Of a DNA stretch of 64,000 bases, positions 56,823 through 64,000 are shown piece after piece (position 1 is the stretch's first letter; each line of letters starts with the position of its first letter). The stretch comes from Muribaculaceae bacterium. GTDB lineage: Bacteria; Bacteroidota; Bacteroidia; Bacteroidales; Muribaculaceae. The notes beneath the pieces are model-generated. The model was not told where the DNA came from and did no database searches. It saw nothing but the letters and a program-made list of their open reading frames with translations. Where the stretch lies: contig JAKVKZ010000007.1 in NCBI GenBank assembly GCA_022484565.1, positions 1 through 64,000 on the forward strand, read 5' to 3'. The position numbers and the translations under genes are program-made.

Positions 56823-59735
56823 TCATCTGTGGCAGAATTCTGTGAATTTGCAATATTTGCAGTTATCTATATTGTTAGTCTGGGTGAAAGCCACTTCTTT
56901 ATTGAATATCTCTTCTATTATTGCATTGAGTCTACCCATGAACTCGCCTTTCACATCATTATAATTATTTTTATTTATTTGCTTTTTATCTATCTTTACC
57001 CCCGAATCATCAAGTTTTGTTACCTTATAAATCAGTGGCATAATCGGATCATTTATATTATGATGTTGAGAATATGCGTCACAATACATCAGCACTTGCA
57101 CCATTCCCTTCTTTTTGTTATCCTTGTCATTATCAAACAAATCATTGATGTCTTTAAAGCCCGTCGCATCACTGCCCGTCTTGTAGTCAACGATTCTCAA
57201 TTTCCCATTTTCCCTATCAACCCTATCAATATAAAGCACTAAATTCACAATGCGTCCTGATGGCAATTTCCATCCGAAGCGTTCCTTTTCCTCACCTTGC
57301 ACAAACGTGTATGTATTTCCGCTATTTTTATCATATTCCAATATACCCTTAACATACCGTTCAATTACGCTCGACATCAATATATTCACGCCAACAAGGT
57401 CCTTTTCCAAATCAATTTCTTCTTTTTTGTGCAAAAAGACTTTATTTATAGCCCTCTTTATTTGATGCTTTATTTCATCATTATCCTTAAGAATAGCGTC
57501 AATATTTATTGGTTGCCCAATATTCTTTGAATATAATTCATGCACCACTTGGTGTATGATGCTTCCGAATGATCCATGGTCCATAAATTCCGACATTTCA
57601 TCTTCCAGGCTCAAGTCCTCAACTCGCTCAAAATAAAAGCGCAACGGACATTCCATGTACTCCTTTATGGAACTTGCCGACAAGCATTTAACTTCTTCCT
57701 TATCGTCAATCTTTCTCACAAGGTCATCTTTATCGCATCTATCTTCAGAATATGAATAGCGGTTTATGAGTTTCATGATTCTGTCATCCTTTTTCACGCT
57801 GATTTTCACGTCATCAGGTGTCTTCACATCAATTGACACTGAAGAAAATTTGATATTGCATTTTGTGTAAATCTTATCCAATTGCGTGATATATCGTGAT
57901 GGTTCTCCTGATTTGGAGTTATGGTCTCTCGAATCATAAATCAGATACACTTTCTCTGCCCTGCTAATCAACCTGTAGAAATAATATGCATAAATGCTGT
58001 CCTGGTGTTCTGTAGTTGACAATCCATATCCTCGGCGGATAATGTCGGGAATAAACGATTTCGAGAAATGACGCCGTGGAAAGATGCGTTCGTTCATCGA
58101 AAGTATATATATATTCTGGAAATCTATATTTCTCGTCTCCAAAACGCCCATTATTTGGATTCCCTCGAGCGGTCTTCCGTCGAATGCCACTTGCGACGTG
58201 GAAATAAGTTTATCAATAAGATAATAGAACGTGGCTTCATCGGTGATCGAGCTCTTATATTCCTTTACGCTCTCATCAAAATCACGGAGTAATTGCAGAT
58301 ACTGGTCAATAAAGGCCTTTTCTGTTTTCTCCAGATTCCGCATTTTATCCTTTACAAAACCGATAATGTCGTAGAATGAACCTAAAATAGCCTCATAGCT
58401 ACTTCCGTTATTGATTTCAAACAACTTGTTCAATCCACTTTTCTTAGTAAGGTTTTCTATTTCCTCTTTAGTAATTTTAAAGGCATTGTTATTCTTCATG
58501 TGTTTCAGCACCGCATCCGATTCCTTCTCTGAAATGCCTCTCACGTACACATGTGTCATCAGTTCATTTATGTCCTCAAACAAGAAGTAATCTTTCCCTT
58601 CTGAATGTCGGTGCATCCGCATCACTATGTACATAAGGGTGTAAATGGCGGAATTTTTAAGCGGATAGCCCATAGTTATGTTCACGGGCACACTATTTCC
58701 TCCGATTGTGTTCAATAGCGGCATAAGAAGGTTCTCGTCAGGAAGCACTATTGCATTTTCAATCGCATTATTAGCATCTACATTGCCAAGCAATGTATTT
58801 AAATATTTCACTTGCCCAACTTCAGATGGCACCGATACGACCTCAATTTCAGGGAATGTATCAATCTTTTGTTCATTTATATCAAGTTTTGACTTGAATT
58901 CTTCGCTGTTCTTTTTCACGAAAAATGATGCATTGTTGTTCTCGTCGCGCAATGCAGGTGAATTTATATCCCAATAGAAGTCTGCGATTCCTTTGGTTTT
59001 CAATAGGCTGAATATTTTAGCCTCGCTTATCGACAGCACATTGAATCCCACAAACACATATTGCTTGCTTCTGAAATCCTCAATGCGCATATTCGCAATC
59101 TTGCTCGCTGCGTCTTTGTATGCCTTACCTGAGTATGTCAGTCCTTTTTCGCCAAGTTTCTTGCCAAAGGCTTCGTACAACTCAAATAAACCGTTCCATA
59201 GTTTCAAAAACGCCTCGGAATTATCCGAAGTCTCTTTCCAAAGCATCTCATTTCCGTCACCATCGCTTACGAATGTACTTCCGGGGAAAAATTCTTCAAT
59301 TATTTTCTTCTGCTCTTCTGTAAGATAATTTGAATTTATCTTTTTCAGATTTTCAACGTTCTTAAATATGCTTTTTGCATCAGCCAGATTGCGGTCAACA
59401 TCATTAAAATCATTGATGATCATGTCTCCCCAATACACGAATTTATCAAAAGTGTCGGCATTCTCCTTAAATATCGTCTTATATGCATCGTATAGGAAAA
59501 ACAGCTGTTCTATCCTTGTTGCCTCAACTGAATCAGTTATTTCGTCAACAAAATCAGTAATTGTGGTTATCGACGGCATCATCACTGGATTTTCCCCAAT
59601 AATCGACTTCAATTCTTTTTCAAAGAACACTCCTGCGCGAATGTTAGGGAAAATAAAGCAGCAGTCTTTCAAAACTGACCTATCTTTATATATAAATGCT
59701 TGTGCCACAAGCCTCAGAAAAGGTTCATTTTTCAT
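56823..59735 (-). CDS. PD-(D/E)XK nuclease, AddB/RecB-like
   Basis: A 970-residue protein. The N-terminal part resembles an inactive helicase fold as in AddB (CCFIFPNIRAGVFFEKELKS, MPSITTITDFVDEI). The C-terminal nuclease domain holds DRVDRENGKLRIVDYKTG, with the catalytic aspartates and lysine. Cysteines at ECPLRFYFE and at the very end (CKYCKFTEFCHR) fit the iron-sulfur staple of AddB-type nucleases. It should process DNA ends for recombination. I chose the ATG at 59735; a TTG six bases upstream is less likely. No AddA-type helicase gene is next to it. It follows holB after 22 bases. Confidence 0.88.
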   Translation of the reverse strand: MKNEPFLRLVAQAFIYKDRSVLKDCCFIFPNIRAGVFFEKELKSIIGENPVMMPSITTITDFVDEITDSVEATRIEQLFFLYDAYKTIFKENADTFDKFVYWGDMIINDFNDVDRNLADAKSIFKNVENLKKINSNYLTEEQKKIIEEFFPGSTFVSDGDGNEMLWKETSDNSEAFLKLWNGLFELYEAFGKKLGEKGLTYSGKAYKDAASKIANMRIEDFRSKQYVFVGFNVLSISEAKIFSLLKTKGIADFYWDINSPALRDENNNASFFVKKNSEEFKSKLDINEQKIDTFPEIEVVSVPSEVGQVKYLNTLLGNVDANNAIENAIVLPDENLLMPLLNTIGGNSVPVNITMGYPLKNSAIYTLMYIVMRMHRHSEGKDYFLFEDINELMTHVYVRGISEKESDAVLKHMKNNNAFKITKEEIENLTKKSGLNKLFEINNGSSYEAILGSFYDIIGFVKDKMRNLEKTEKAFIDQYLQLLRDFDESVKEYKSSITDEATFYYLIDKLISTSQVAFDGRPLEGIQIMGVLETRNIDFQNIYILSMNERIFPRRHFSKSFIPDIIRRGYGLSTTEHQDSIYAYYFYRLISRAEKVYLIYDSRDHNSKSGEPSRYITQLDKIYTKCNIKFSSVSIDVKTPDDVKISVKKDDRIMKLINRYSYSEDRCDKDDLVRKIDDKEEVKCLSASSIKEYMECPLRFYFERVEDLSLEDEMSEFMDHGSFGSIIHQVVHELYSKNIGQPINIDAILKDNDEIKHQIKRAINKVFLHKKEEIDLEKDLVGVNILMSSVIERYVKGILEYDKNSGNTYTFVQGEEKERFGWKLPSGRIVNLVLYIDRVDRENGKLRIVDYKTGSDATGFKDINDLFDNDKDNKKKGMVQVLMYCDAYSQHHNINDPIMPLIYKVTKLDDSGVKIDKKQINKNNYNDVKGEFMGRLNAIIEEIFNKEVAFTQTNNIDNCKYCKFTEFCHR

Positions 59736-59757
59736 AATCAATACTATTTTTTGATTT

Positions 59758-60867
59758 TTATTTCTTTATCAATATCGTCACCTTGATTGCAAAATCAAAC
59801 ATCACGATTTTGCCGTTGGCGTTTCCGGCAATGTCTGAATCCGCTTTATCAAGTTCCTCTATCATTTGCATCACATTGTTCTCATTGATGAAAGGTGCGA
59901 ACCGTGTGCTGAATTGCTCCTCTTCTTTATTCAGATAGTTCAATCCTCTCGTATGCAGATTATACACGAAATTCTCGCGCACCATGCGACAGGCATATTT
60001 TATGAATCGGCGTAATTTCTCGCGTTTGTACAGCACCACTGCCTCACTCCACTCTTTCAGTCCTTTCATGTCGCGTGAATATGCCATCCTCATCAATTGG
60101 GTAAAATCCTTGAAGAATTGCTTGTTCTCGCTGTTTAGCGTCATGCATTCTTCAGCTTCAGCTATATTCCCGTCAACTGGCGCAGCCAGCGCAAGTGCTT
60201 CTTGGGGATCTATACTGTATTTGTTCTGCAAATAGCCTGCAATCTCGTCTGTAGTCAGTTTTTTCAGTTCTATCTCTTGGCAGCGCGACCGTATTGTCGG
60301 CAGTAATGCCTTTGAATTTTCACTTACAAGTATGAATATCGAGTCGGCGTATGGCTCCTCTATCATTTTCAATAACTTATTGGCGCATTCATCATTCATC
60401 TTTTCAGGCAGCCACATTATCAGCACCTTGAATTTTGATGAATACGACATCATGCTCATCTTGTGGATTATGGCATCGCTCTCTTTTGCATATATTATCG
60501 GCTGGGCATTGTCATTTTCCAGCAGTGTGAGCCAATGTTCATAATTTTCCACCACGCCTTCAGCCATGAACTTCCGCCATTGCTCTATATAATCGTCGGA
60601 AGTGCTTGTTTTCACCACCGGAAACGAATAGAAAGTGTCGGCGTGATTGAATGTTTGATGCTGTATGCACGATGGGCACACTCCGCATGAATCTCCTCCG
60701 GTGCGGTTTGTGCAATGTATGTATTGAGCCGTGGCTTGGGCCATTGCAAGTTTTGGTATTCCTGGAGCGCCGCTTATAAGCAGTGCATGCGGAATCTTAT
60801 TGTTGTCAACGAATCGCTTTATCCGCGATTTTGCCGACTCATTTCCTATTACGTCGCTGAATTTCAC
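59758..60867 (-). CDS. holB: DNA polymerase III delta-prime subunit-like protein
   Basis: A 369-residue clamp-loader ATPase-fold protein. The Walker A region is degenerate (SGAPGIPKLAMA, lacking the GK[ST] end), as is usual for delta-prime, which does not hydrolyse ATP. A zinc-binding set of four cysteines is in CTNRTGGDSCGVCPSC. The SRC motif reads TIRSRCQEIELK. It loads the beta clamp with the gamma/tau and delta subunits. It starts four bases after metF, so the two are co-transcribed. Confidence 0.92.
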   Translation of the reverse strand: MKFSDVIGNESAKSRIKRFVDNNKIPHALLISGAPGIPKLAMAQATAQYIHCTNRTGGDSCGVCPSCIQHQTFNHADTFYSFPVVKTSTSDDYIEQWRKFMAEGVVENYEHWLTLLENDNAQPIIYAKESDAIIHKMSMMSYSSKFKVLIMWLPEKMNDECANKLLKMIEEPYADSIFILVSENSKALLPTIRSRCQEIELKKLTTDEIAGYLQNKYSIDPQEALALAAPVDGNIAEAEECMTLNSENKQFFKDFTQLMRMAYSRDMKGLKEWSEAVVLYKREKLRRFIKYACRMVRENFVYNLHTRGLNYLNKEEEQFSTRFAPFINENNVMQMIEELDKADSDIAGNANGKIVMFDFAIKVTILIKK

Positions 60868-60871
60868 TGTT

Positions 60872-61828
60872 CTAATATATTTCTGTTGCCACTTTTCTCA
60901 CACTTTCCGTTGCCATCAACGAATAGAAATGTATGCTCGGCACTCCATGTGCCATCAGATCCTTTGCCTGCGCTGTGCACCATTCCACTCCCACTTCTTT
61001 GGCCTCATCATCATTTTTGCAATTGCTCAATGCTTCTGCAAGGTCGGTCGGCAAGTCCACATGGAATATCTTTGGCAGAACCGTCAGCTGGTTTGTCACC
61101 ACAATCGGTTTTAGCCCGGGGATTATCGGCACTGTAATGCCCACACCTCGGCAACGTTCCACAAAGTCGTAGTATTTCTTATTGTCGAAGAACATTTGGG
61201 TCACAATGTAGTCAGCGCCAAGGTCAACCTTATGTTTAAGCCATTTCAGGTCCACGTCGAGATTAGGGGCCTCATCATGCTTTTCGGGATAGCCGGCAAC
61301 TCCGTAGGTGAATCGGTTATCGGCAACTATGTCCATCTTTGTGCCGTCAAGGAAATATCCGTTATTGAAGTTGTTCACCTGCTCTTCAAGTTCGCATGCG
61401 TGCGAATGTCCGTCGGGCTGCGGCACAAATCTGTTTTCATGCTTTGCTTTATCCCCGCGCAGAAGCAGCAGATTGTTTATTCCCAGAAAATTCAGGTCAA
61501 TCAATGCGTATTCCGTCTCGTATTTCGTGAATCCGCTGCAAATCAAGTGCGGCACTGCGGGTATGTCATATTTCTGCTGTATGGCTGCTGCCACAGCCAC
61601 AGTCCCTGGCCGGCTGCGTTCCGATATTCTCTGATACAGTCCGTCAGCCGAGCTTTTGAATATCATCTCACTCCTGTGCGATGTTATATTTATGTACAGA
61701 GGATTGAACTCGCGTAGCTTCTCTATGTTTTTGAATATTTGCTTTATTCCCTTGCCTTTAAGGGGTGGCAACACTTCAAATGAGAAGCCTGTGGTCTTTT
61801 TCGCATTTATAATCTCTGAAATTTTCAT
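60872..61828 (-). CDS. metF: 5,10-methylenetetrahydrofolate reductase
   Basis: A 318-residue flavoprotein of the MTHFR family. The N-terminal FSFEVLPPLKG carries the catalytic glutamate, and the folate/FAD-binding blocks YINITSHRSE, LLRGDKAKHE, YGVAGYPEKH and IVTQMFFDNKKYYDFV are intact. It makes 5-methyl-THF for methionine synthesis. It is the first gene of a metF-holB-nuclease operon with a perfect promoter upstream. This C1 enzyme has no obvious link to the two DNA genes. Confidence 0.95.
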   Translation of the reverse strand: MKISEIINAKKTTGFSFEVLPPLKGKGIKQIFKNIEKLREFNPLYINITSHRSEMIFKSSADGLYQRISERSRPGTVAVAAAIQQKYDIPAVPHLICSGFTKYETEYALIDLNFLGINNLLLLRGDKAKHENRFVPQPDGHSHACELEEQVNNFNNGYFLDGTKMDIVADNRFTYGVAGYPEKHDEAPNLDVDLKWLKHKVDLGADYIVTQMFFDNKKYYDFVERCRGVGITVPIIPGLKPIVVTNQLTVLPKIFHVDLPTDLAEALSNCKNDDEAKEVGVEWCTAQAKDLMAHGVPSIHFYSLMATESVRKVATEIY

Positions 61829-61847
61829 TTTAATATTATTTCTTCAA

Positions 61848-61879
61848 CAAAGTTACTATCTTTGCCGTGTGAATCCAAA
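61848..61879 (-). promoter_or_regulatory. Bacteroidetes-type promoter for metF
   Basis: On the minus strand TTTG (61876-61879), a 20-bp spacer and TAACTTTG (61848-61855) match the consensus exactly. The predicted leader is about 14 bases. It lies one base from the -7 element of the divergent gene. Confidence 0.82.
61857..61864 (+). promoter_or_regulatory. -7 element for the small gene at 61965
   Basis: TATCTTTG matches TAnnTTTG, about 100 bp upstream of the ATG. No clear -33 TTTG is seen. It directly abuts the metF -7 element on the other strand. Confidence 0.45.
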
Positions 61880-61964
61880 AAAATAGTTGAAATAATTGTC
61901 CCGCTTTTCATAAAAGGATTGGCGAACAATTAAAAAAAATAGTAAATAATTTATTCTTAGCACT

Positions 61965-62393
61965 ATGAGTTACGATTATTTAGACGACCAATTCGGACAG
62001 TTCCGCACCACGCCGAATAAGTTTTCTGCAGTTGAAAATCAGGCCATCAACCTGCTCCGTCAATATGCCGATGCCCAAATTTCAAGTGATGAGTTTGGCG
62101 ATGGCTTTATGCAAGTTTCACAGGATTTCAAGAATCTGATGAAAGATGAGTCTGGCTGTTATGTGTTTAGCGAGGAAACTCCAGGCTGGTTGAATCTTTT
62201 TATCGGCAATAAATTCGTCAATTGGAACAAATTGCGGTTGACGGTCAACGCTGCGAGGGAGAAACCCGAACTTGCCTCCAACCCTCGCTGGCCTATGGTT
62301 ATGAATATGGTAGCCAACGAAGATGCTGCCTTTATGGAAGCAATAAAATATTGTCTGAAGGAATTGGACAATGCTGCCAAGCAAAAGAAATAA
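61965..62393 (+). CDS. small protein of unknown function
   Basis: A 142-residue soluble, acidic-to-neutral, mostly helical protein (AVENQAINLLRQYADAQISS, MEAIKYCLKELDNAAKQKK). I do not recognise a family and see no signal peptide, membrane helix or catalytic motif. It has a plausible start and its own upstream region, and it is the only plus-strand gene between metF and the right edge. It converges with the MBL gene with an 18-base gap. Confidence 0.72.
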   Translation: MSYDYLDDQFGQFRTTPNKFSAVENQAINLLRQYADAQISSDEFGDGFMQVSQDFKNLMKDESGCYVFSEETPGWLNLFIGNKFVNWNKLRLTVNAAREKPELASNPRWPMVMNMVANEDAAFMEAIKYCLKELDNAAKQKK

Positions 62394-62411
62394 TTCGCCG
62401 CAGCTTATTGT

Positions 62412-63053
62412 CTATTGCACGAACGGATTATAGCTCTTTTCGTCTCCGATTGTGGTGGATGGACCATGCCCGGGATATGCCACAGTTTCTTCTGGAAGTT
62501 TCAATAATTTTCCTTTCAGGGCTTTTATCAATTCATCATAATCTCCGCCCGGAAAGTCGGTCCGCCCTATGCTTTGCTGGAACAGGCTGTCGCCCACAAG
62601 CACGAATCCTGATTGGGGAAAATAATAGGCAAGGCCTCCGGGTGTGTGTCCGGGAATATGAAGCACCCTAATCTCCTCATCGTCGAATTTAATTATCTCG
62701 CCATCAGTGTGGTTTACAGTCACATTTAATGGATTGACCGTAATGTCAAGACCAAACATATTTGCCTGTTGCTGCAATTTCGACCCGAGTACGCAGTCAT
62801 CAAAACTTCCTTCAATAGCCACGCCATATTTTTCCGAGATGTATTCCGCTGATGCAGAATGGTCCACGTGTTGATGTGTCAGCAAAAGTCTTGTTACTGA
62901 AAGTTTGTTTTCAGCAATAAACTCGTCAATTCGATTTCGCTCTGCGTCTTTGCACATTCCTGGGTCAACAATCACACAATGCGAAGTGTTTTCGTTCCAA
63001 ATTATGTACACATTCTCTCCGAACGGATTTACCGTGAATTTTGCTGCTTTCAT
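62412..63053 (-). CDS. metallo-beta-lactamase-fold hydrolase (glyoxalase II-like)
   Basis: A 213-residue MBL-fold hydrolase. The metal-binding set is complete: LTHQHVDHS, then IPGHTPGGLAYY, VGDSLF and AYPGHGPSTTIGDEK. The small size and the last block fit the single-domain glyoxalase II-like proteins common in bacteria, but the substrate is unknown. I chose the ATG at 63053 (MKAAKFTVNPFGENVY); the longer upstream reading overlaps rsmG. It begins seven bases after the rsmG stop. Confidence 0.9.
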   Translation of the reverse strand: MKAAKFTVNPFGENVYIIWNENTSHCVIVDPGMCKDAERNRIDEFIAENKLSVTRLLLTHQHVDHSASAEYISEKYGVAIEGSFDDCVLGSKLQQQANMFGLDITVNPLNVTVNHTDGEIIKFDDEEIRVLHIPGHTPGGLAYYFPQSGFVLVGDSLFQQSIGRTDFPGGDYDELIKALKGKLLKLPEETVAYPGHGPSTTIGDEKSYNPFVQ

Positions 63054-63060
63054 TTTCTTA

Positions 63061-63684
63061 TTACAATAATTCCACGTATATCGCTTTCTTGGTCTCAAAA
63101 AATGGCTCACTGAAATTTTTCGATAAATCCGTCACGAACGTCAGATTTTTCAGCGATTCCAATTCAGCTTGCACATCTCCGCCTTTCAGGTAAATCAGTC
63201 CGTTGGGCAAAGCATTGATGCATGTTCGCGAAATCAATCGCCTCACCATCGGAATCATTTCTTTTATCGGCATCACTGCCCTGCTCACCACAAAGTCAAA
63301 TTTCTGCTTCAGTTCATTCACGTCGCCATGAAAAAAGCTGACATTTTTCAGTCCGATTTTTTCAGCCACGTCGCTTGCCACTTTTATTTTCTTTCCTGTT
63401 CTGTCAACGAGATGAAAATGAACCTTCGGAAACATTATTGCGAGTGGAATGCCCGGAAATCCTCCGCCTGTGCCGAAATCAAGCACTGATGTGCCGTCCT
63501 TGAAATCAAGCACTTTTGTCACGCCCAATGAATACAGTATGTGGTTCACATACAGATTATCTATGTCTTTTCGTGAAATCACGTTGATTTTCTCGTTCCA
63601 TTCAGGATATAGCACACCCAATTGGCGGAATTGCTCAACTTGTTCAGCTGATAATCCTGGAAAATATTTCAGTATCTCATCCAT
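63061..63684 (-). CDS. rsmG: 16S rRNA (guanine527-N7)-methyltransferase
   Basis: A 207-residue class I methyltransferase. The SAM motif VLDFGTGGGFPGIPLA, the downstream HLVDRTGKKI and the VSRAVMPIKEMI block are characteristic of RsmG (GidB). It modifies the 530 loop of 16S rRNA. The start follows the stop of the next upstream gene with no gap, so the DUF3298 gene, rsmG and the MBL gene form one transcript. Confidence 0.95.
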   Translation of the reverse strand: MDEILKYFPGLSAEQVEQFRQLGVLYPEWNEKINVISRKDIDNLYVNHILYSLGVTKVLDFKDGTSVLDFGTGGGFPGIPLAIMFPKVHFHLVDRTGKKIKVASDVAEKIGLKNVSFFHGDVNELKQKFDFVVSRAVMPIKEMIPMVRRLISRTCINALPNGLIYLKGGDVQAELESLKNLTFVTDLSKNFSEPFFETKKAIYVELL

Positions 63685-64000
63685 TTAATTTTGCTTGGGC
63701 ATGTATTTGGCAATCACCGAATTAGGCAAAACATATTGCGCAAGTTCACCATAGGGAACGGTCACTTCAGTTTCGCCTATGTTGTAAACGGCTATTTCAT
63801 CTGGCTGATAATTCCATGTTATGCCGGCATCAGTCAAATAGAAATTATTGTTGGCCAATAGATTATCCAGATTAAAATATCCCATGTCGTTCAATTCATC
63901 CTCATCGCTCACTTTCAGTTGCTTCATCAGCTGCTGCTTTATCAATTCTGTCACATTCGACACGTTTTCCTCATTGAACAGATTGCTTATCTGAACTTGT
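63685..64000 (-). CDS. DUF3298 / RsiV-like protein, C-terminal part
   Basis: The 3' end of a gene that runs off the right edge: the frame stays open from the stop at 63685 to base 64000, so the GTG at 63963 is probably internal. The visible ~104 residues include LANNNFYLTDAGITWNYQPD and TEVTVPYGELAQYVLPNS, which match the C-terminal DUF3298 domain of RsiV/PdaC-like envelope proteins in Bacteroidetes. Such proteins are usually exported lipoproteins, but the N-terminus is outside the window. Confidence 0.8.
   Translation of the reverse strand, partial: QVQISNLFNEENVSNVTELIKQQLMKQLKVSDEDELNDMGYFNLDNLLANNNFYLTDAGITWNYQPDEIAVYNIGETEVTVPYGELAQYVLPNSVIAKYMPKQN

Noticed and set aside
59758-60867. 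degenerate Walker A in HolB as a sign of inactivation
   Set aside because: Delta-prime subunits normally lack a working ATP site.

Overview
The window looks like a chromosomal segment from an anaerobic gut-type Bacteroidales bacterium (Bacteroidetes); a Muribaculaceae-like or related lineage is my guess, not something the sequence proves. The reasons are a complete Bat (Bacteroides aerotolerance) operon, many promoters of the Bacteroidetes type (TTTG, 19-20 bp, TAnnTTTG), an inverting SusB-like GH97 alpha-glucosidase, a GH77 amylomaltase with two starch-binding modules, a B12-dependent (class II) ribonucleotide reductase, and GlnRS and HU-type proteins of the Bacteroidetes kind. I see no rRNA, tRNA, CRISPR array, insertion sequence or phage genes.

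Layout. 1-13480 (+) is the 3' part of a surface polysaccharide (capsule/O-antigen) operon: the end of a GT11 fucosyltransferase, a membrane O-acyltransferase, two paralogous CgeB-type glycosyltransferases flanking a GT2 enzyme, a GT4 enzyme, the three UDP-L-FucNAc genes (capE/capF/capG = fnlABC), a WbuB-like transferase, an ATP-grasp enzyme, a polysaccharide deacetylase and a WecA-like initiating transferase, closed by a terminator. glnS lies on the opposite strand. 15487-17442 holds two HU-family genes, the second a membrane-anchored HU/LysM-like fusion. 17613-26746 is moxR-DUF58-batD-like-batA-batB-batC-batD-batE-PAP2. Then come a small HTH protein, a universal stress protein, htpG (-), a ClpC-type unfoldase without its N-domain (-), the GH97 enzyme, gyrA with a TPR lipoprotein-like or secreted partner, an 824-bp non-coding gap, a SAM methyltransferase, Yip1-smpB (-), an aminotransferase-LolC/E-like pair, clpB, a nitroreductase (-), nrdJ and malQ. 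The right end is mostly on the minus strand: rplY-pth-hslR, metF-holB-AddB-like nuclease, and DUF3298-rsmG-MBL hydrolase, plus one small unknown gene on the plus strand.

How the genes work together. The polysaccharide genes predict a lipid-linked repeat unit begun by a WecA-like phosphosugar transferase and extended with L-FucNAc and fucose. The Bat block is a MoxR/VWA/TPR membrane assembly linked to oxygen tolerance. GH97 and MalQ process alpha-glucans. gyrA, rplY, pth, smpB, rsmG, holB and glnS are housekeeping genes.

The most striking signal is regulatory. The three proteostasis genes in the window, clpB, htpG and the clpC-like gene, each have a sigma-54-type element (TGGCAY-N5-TTGCW, with GG and GC exactly 10 bp apart) just upstream, while the other genes have ordinary TAnnTTTG promoters. 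This suggests a sigma-54-controlled chaperone regulon. Second in interest are the HU-transmembrane-LysM-like fusion and the N-domain-less ClpC.
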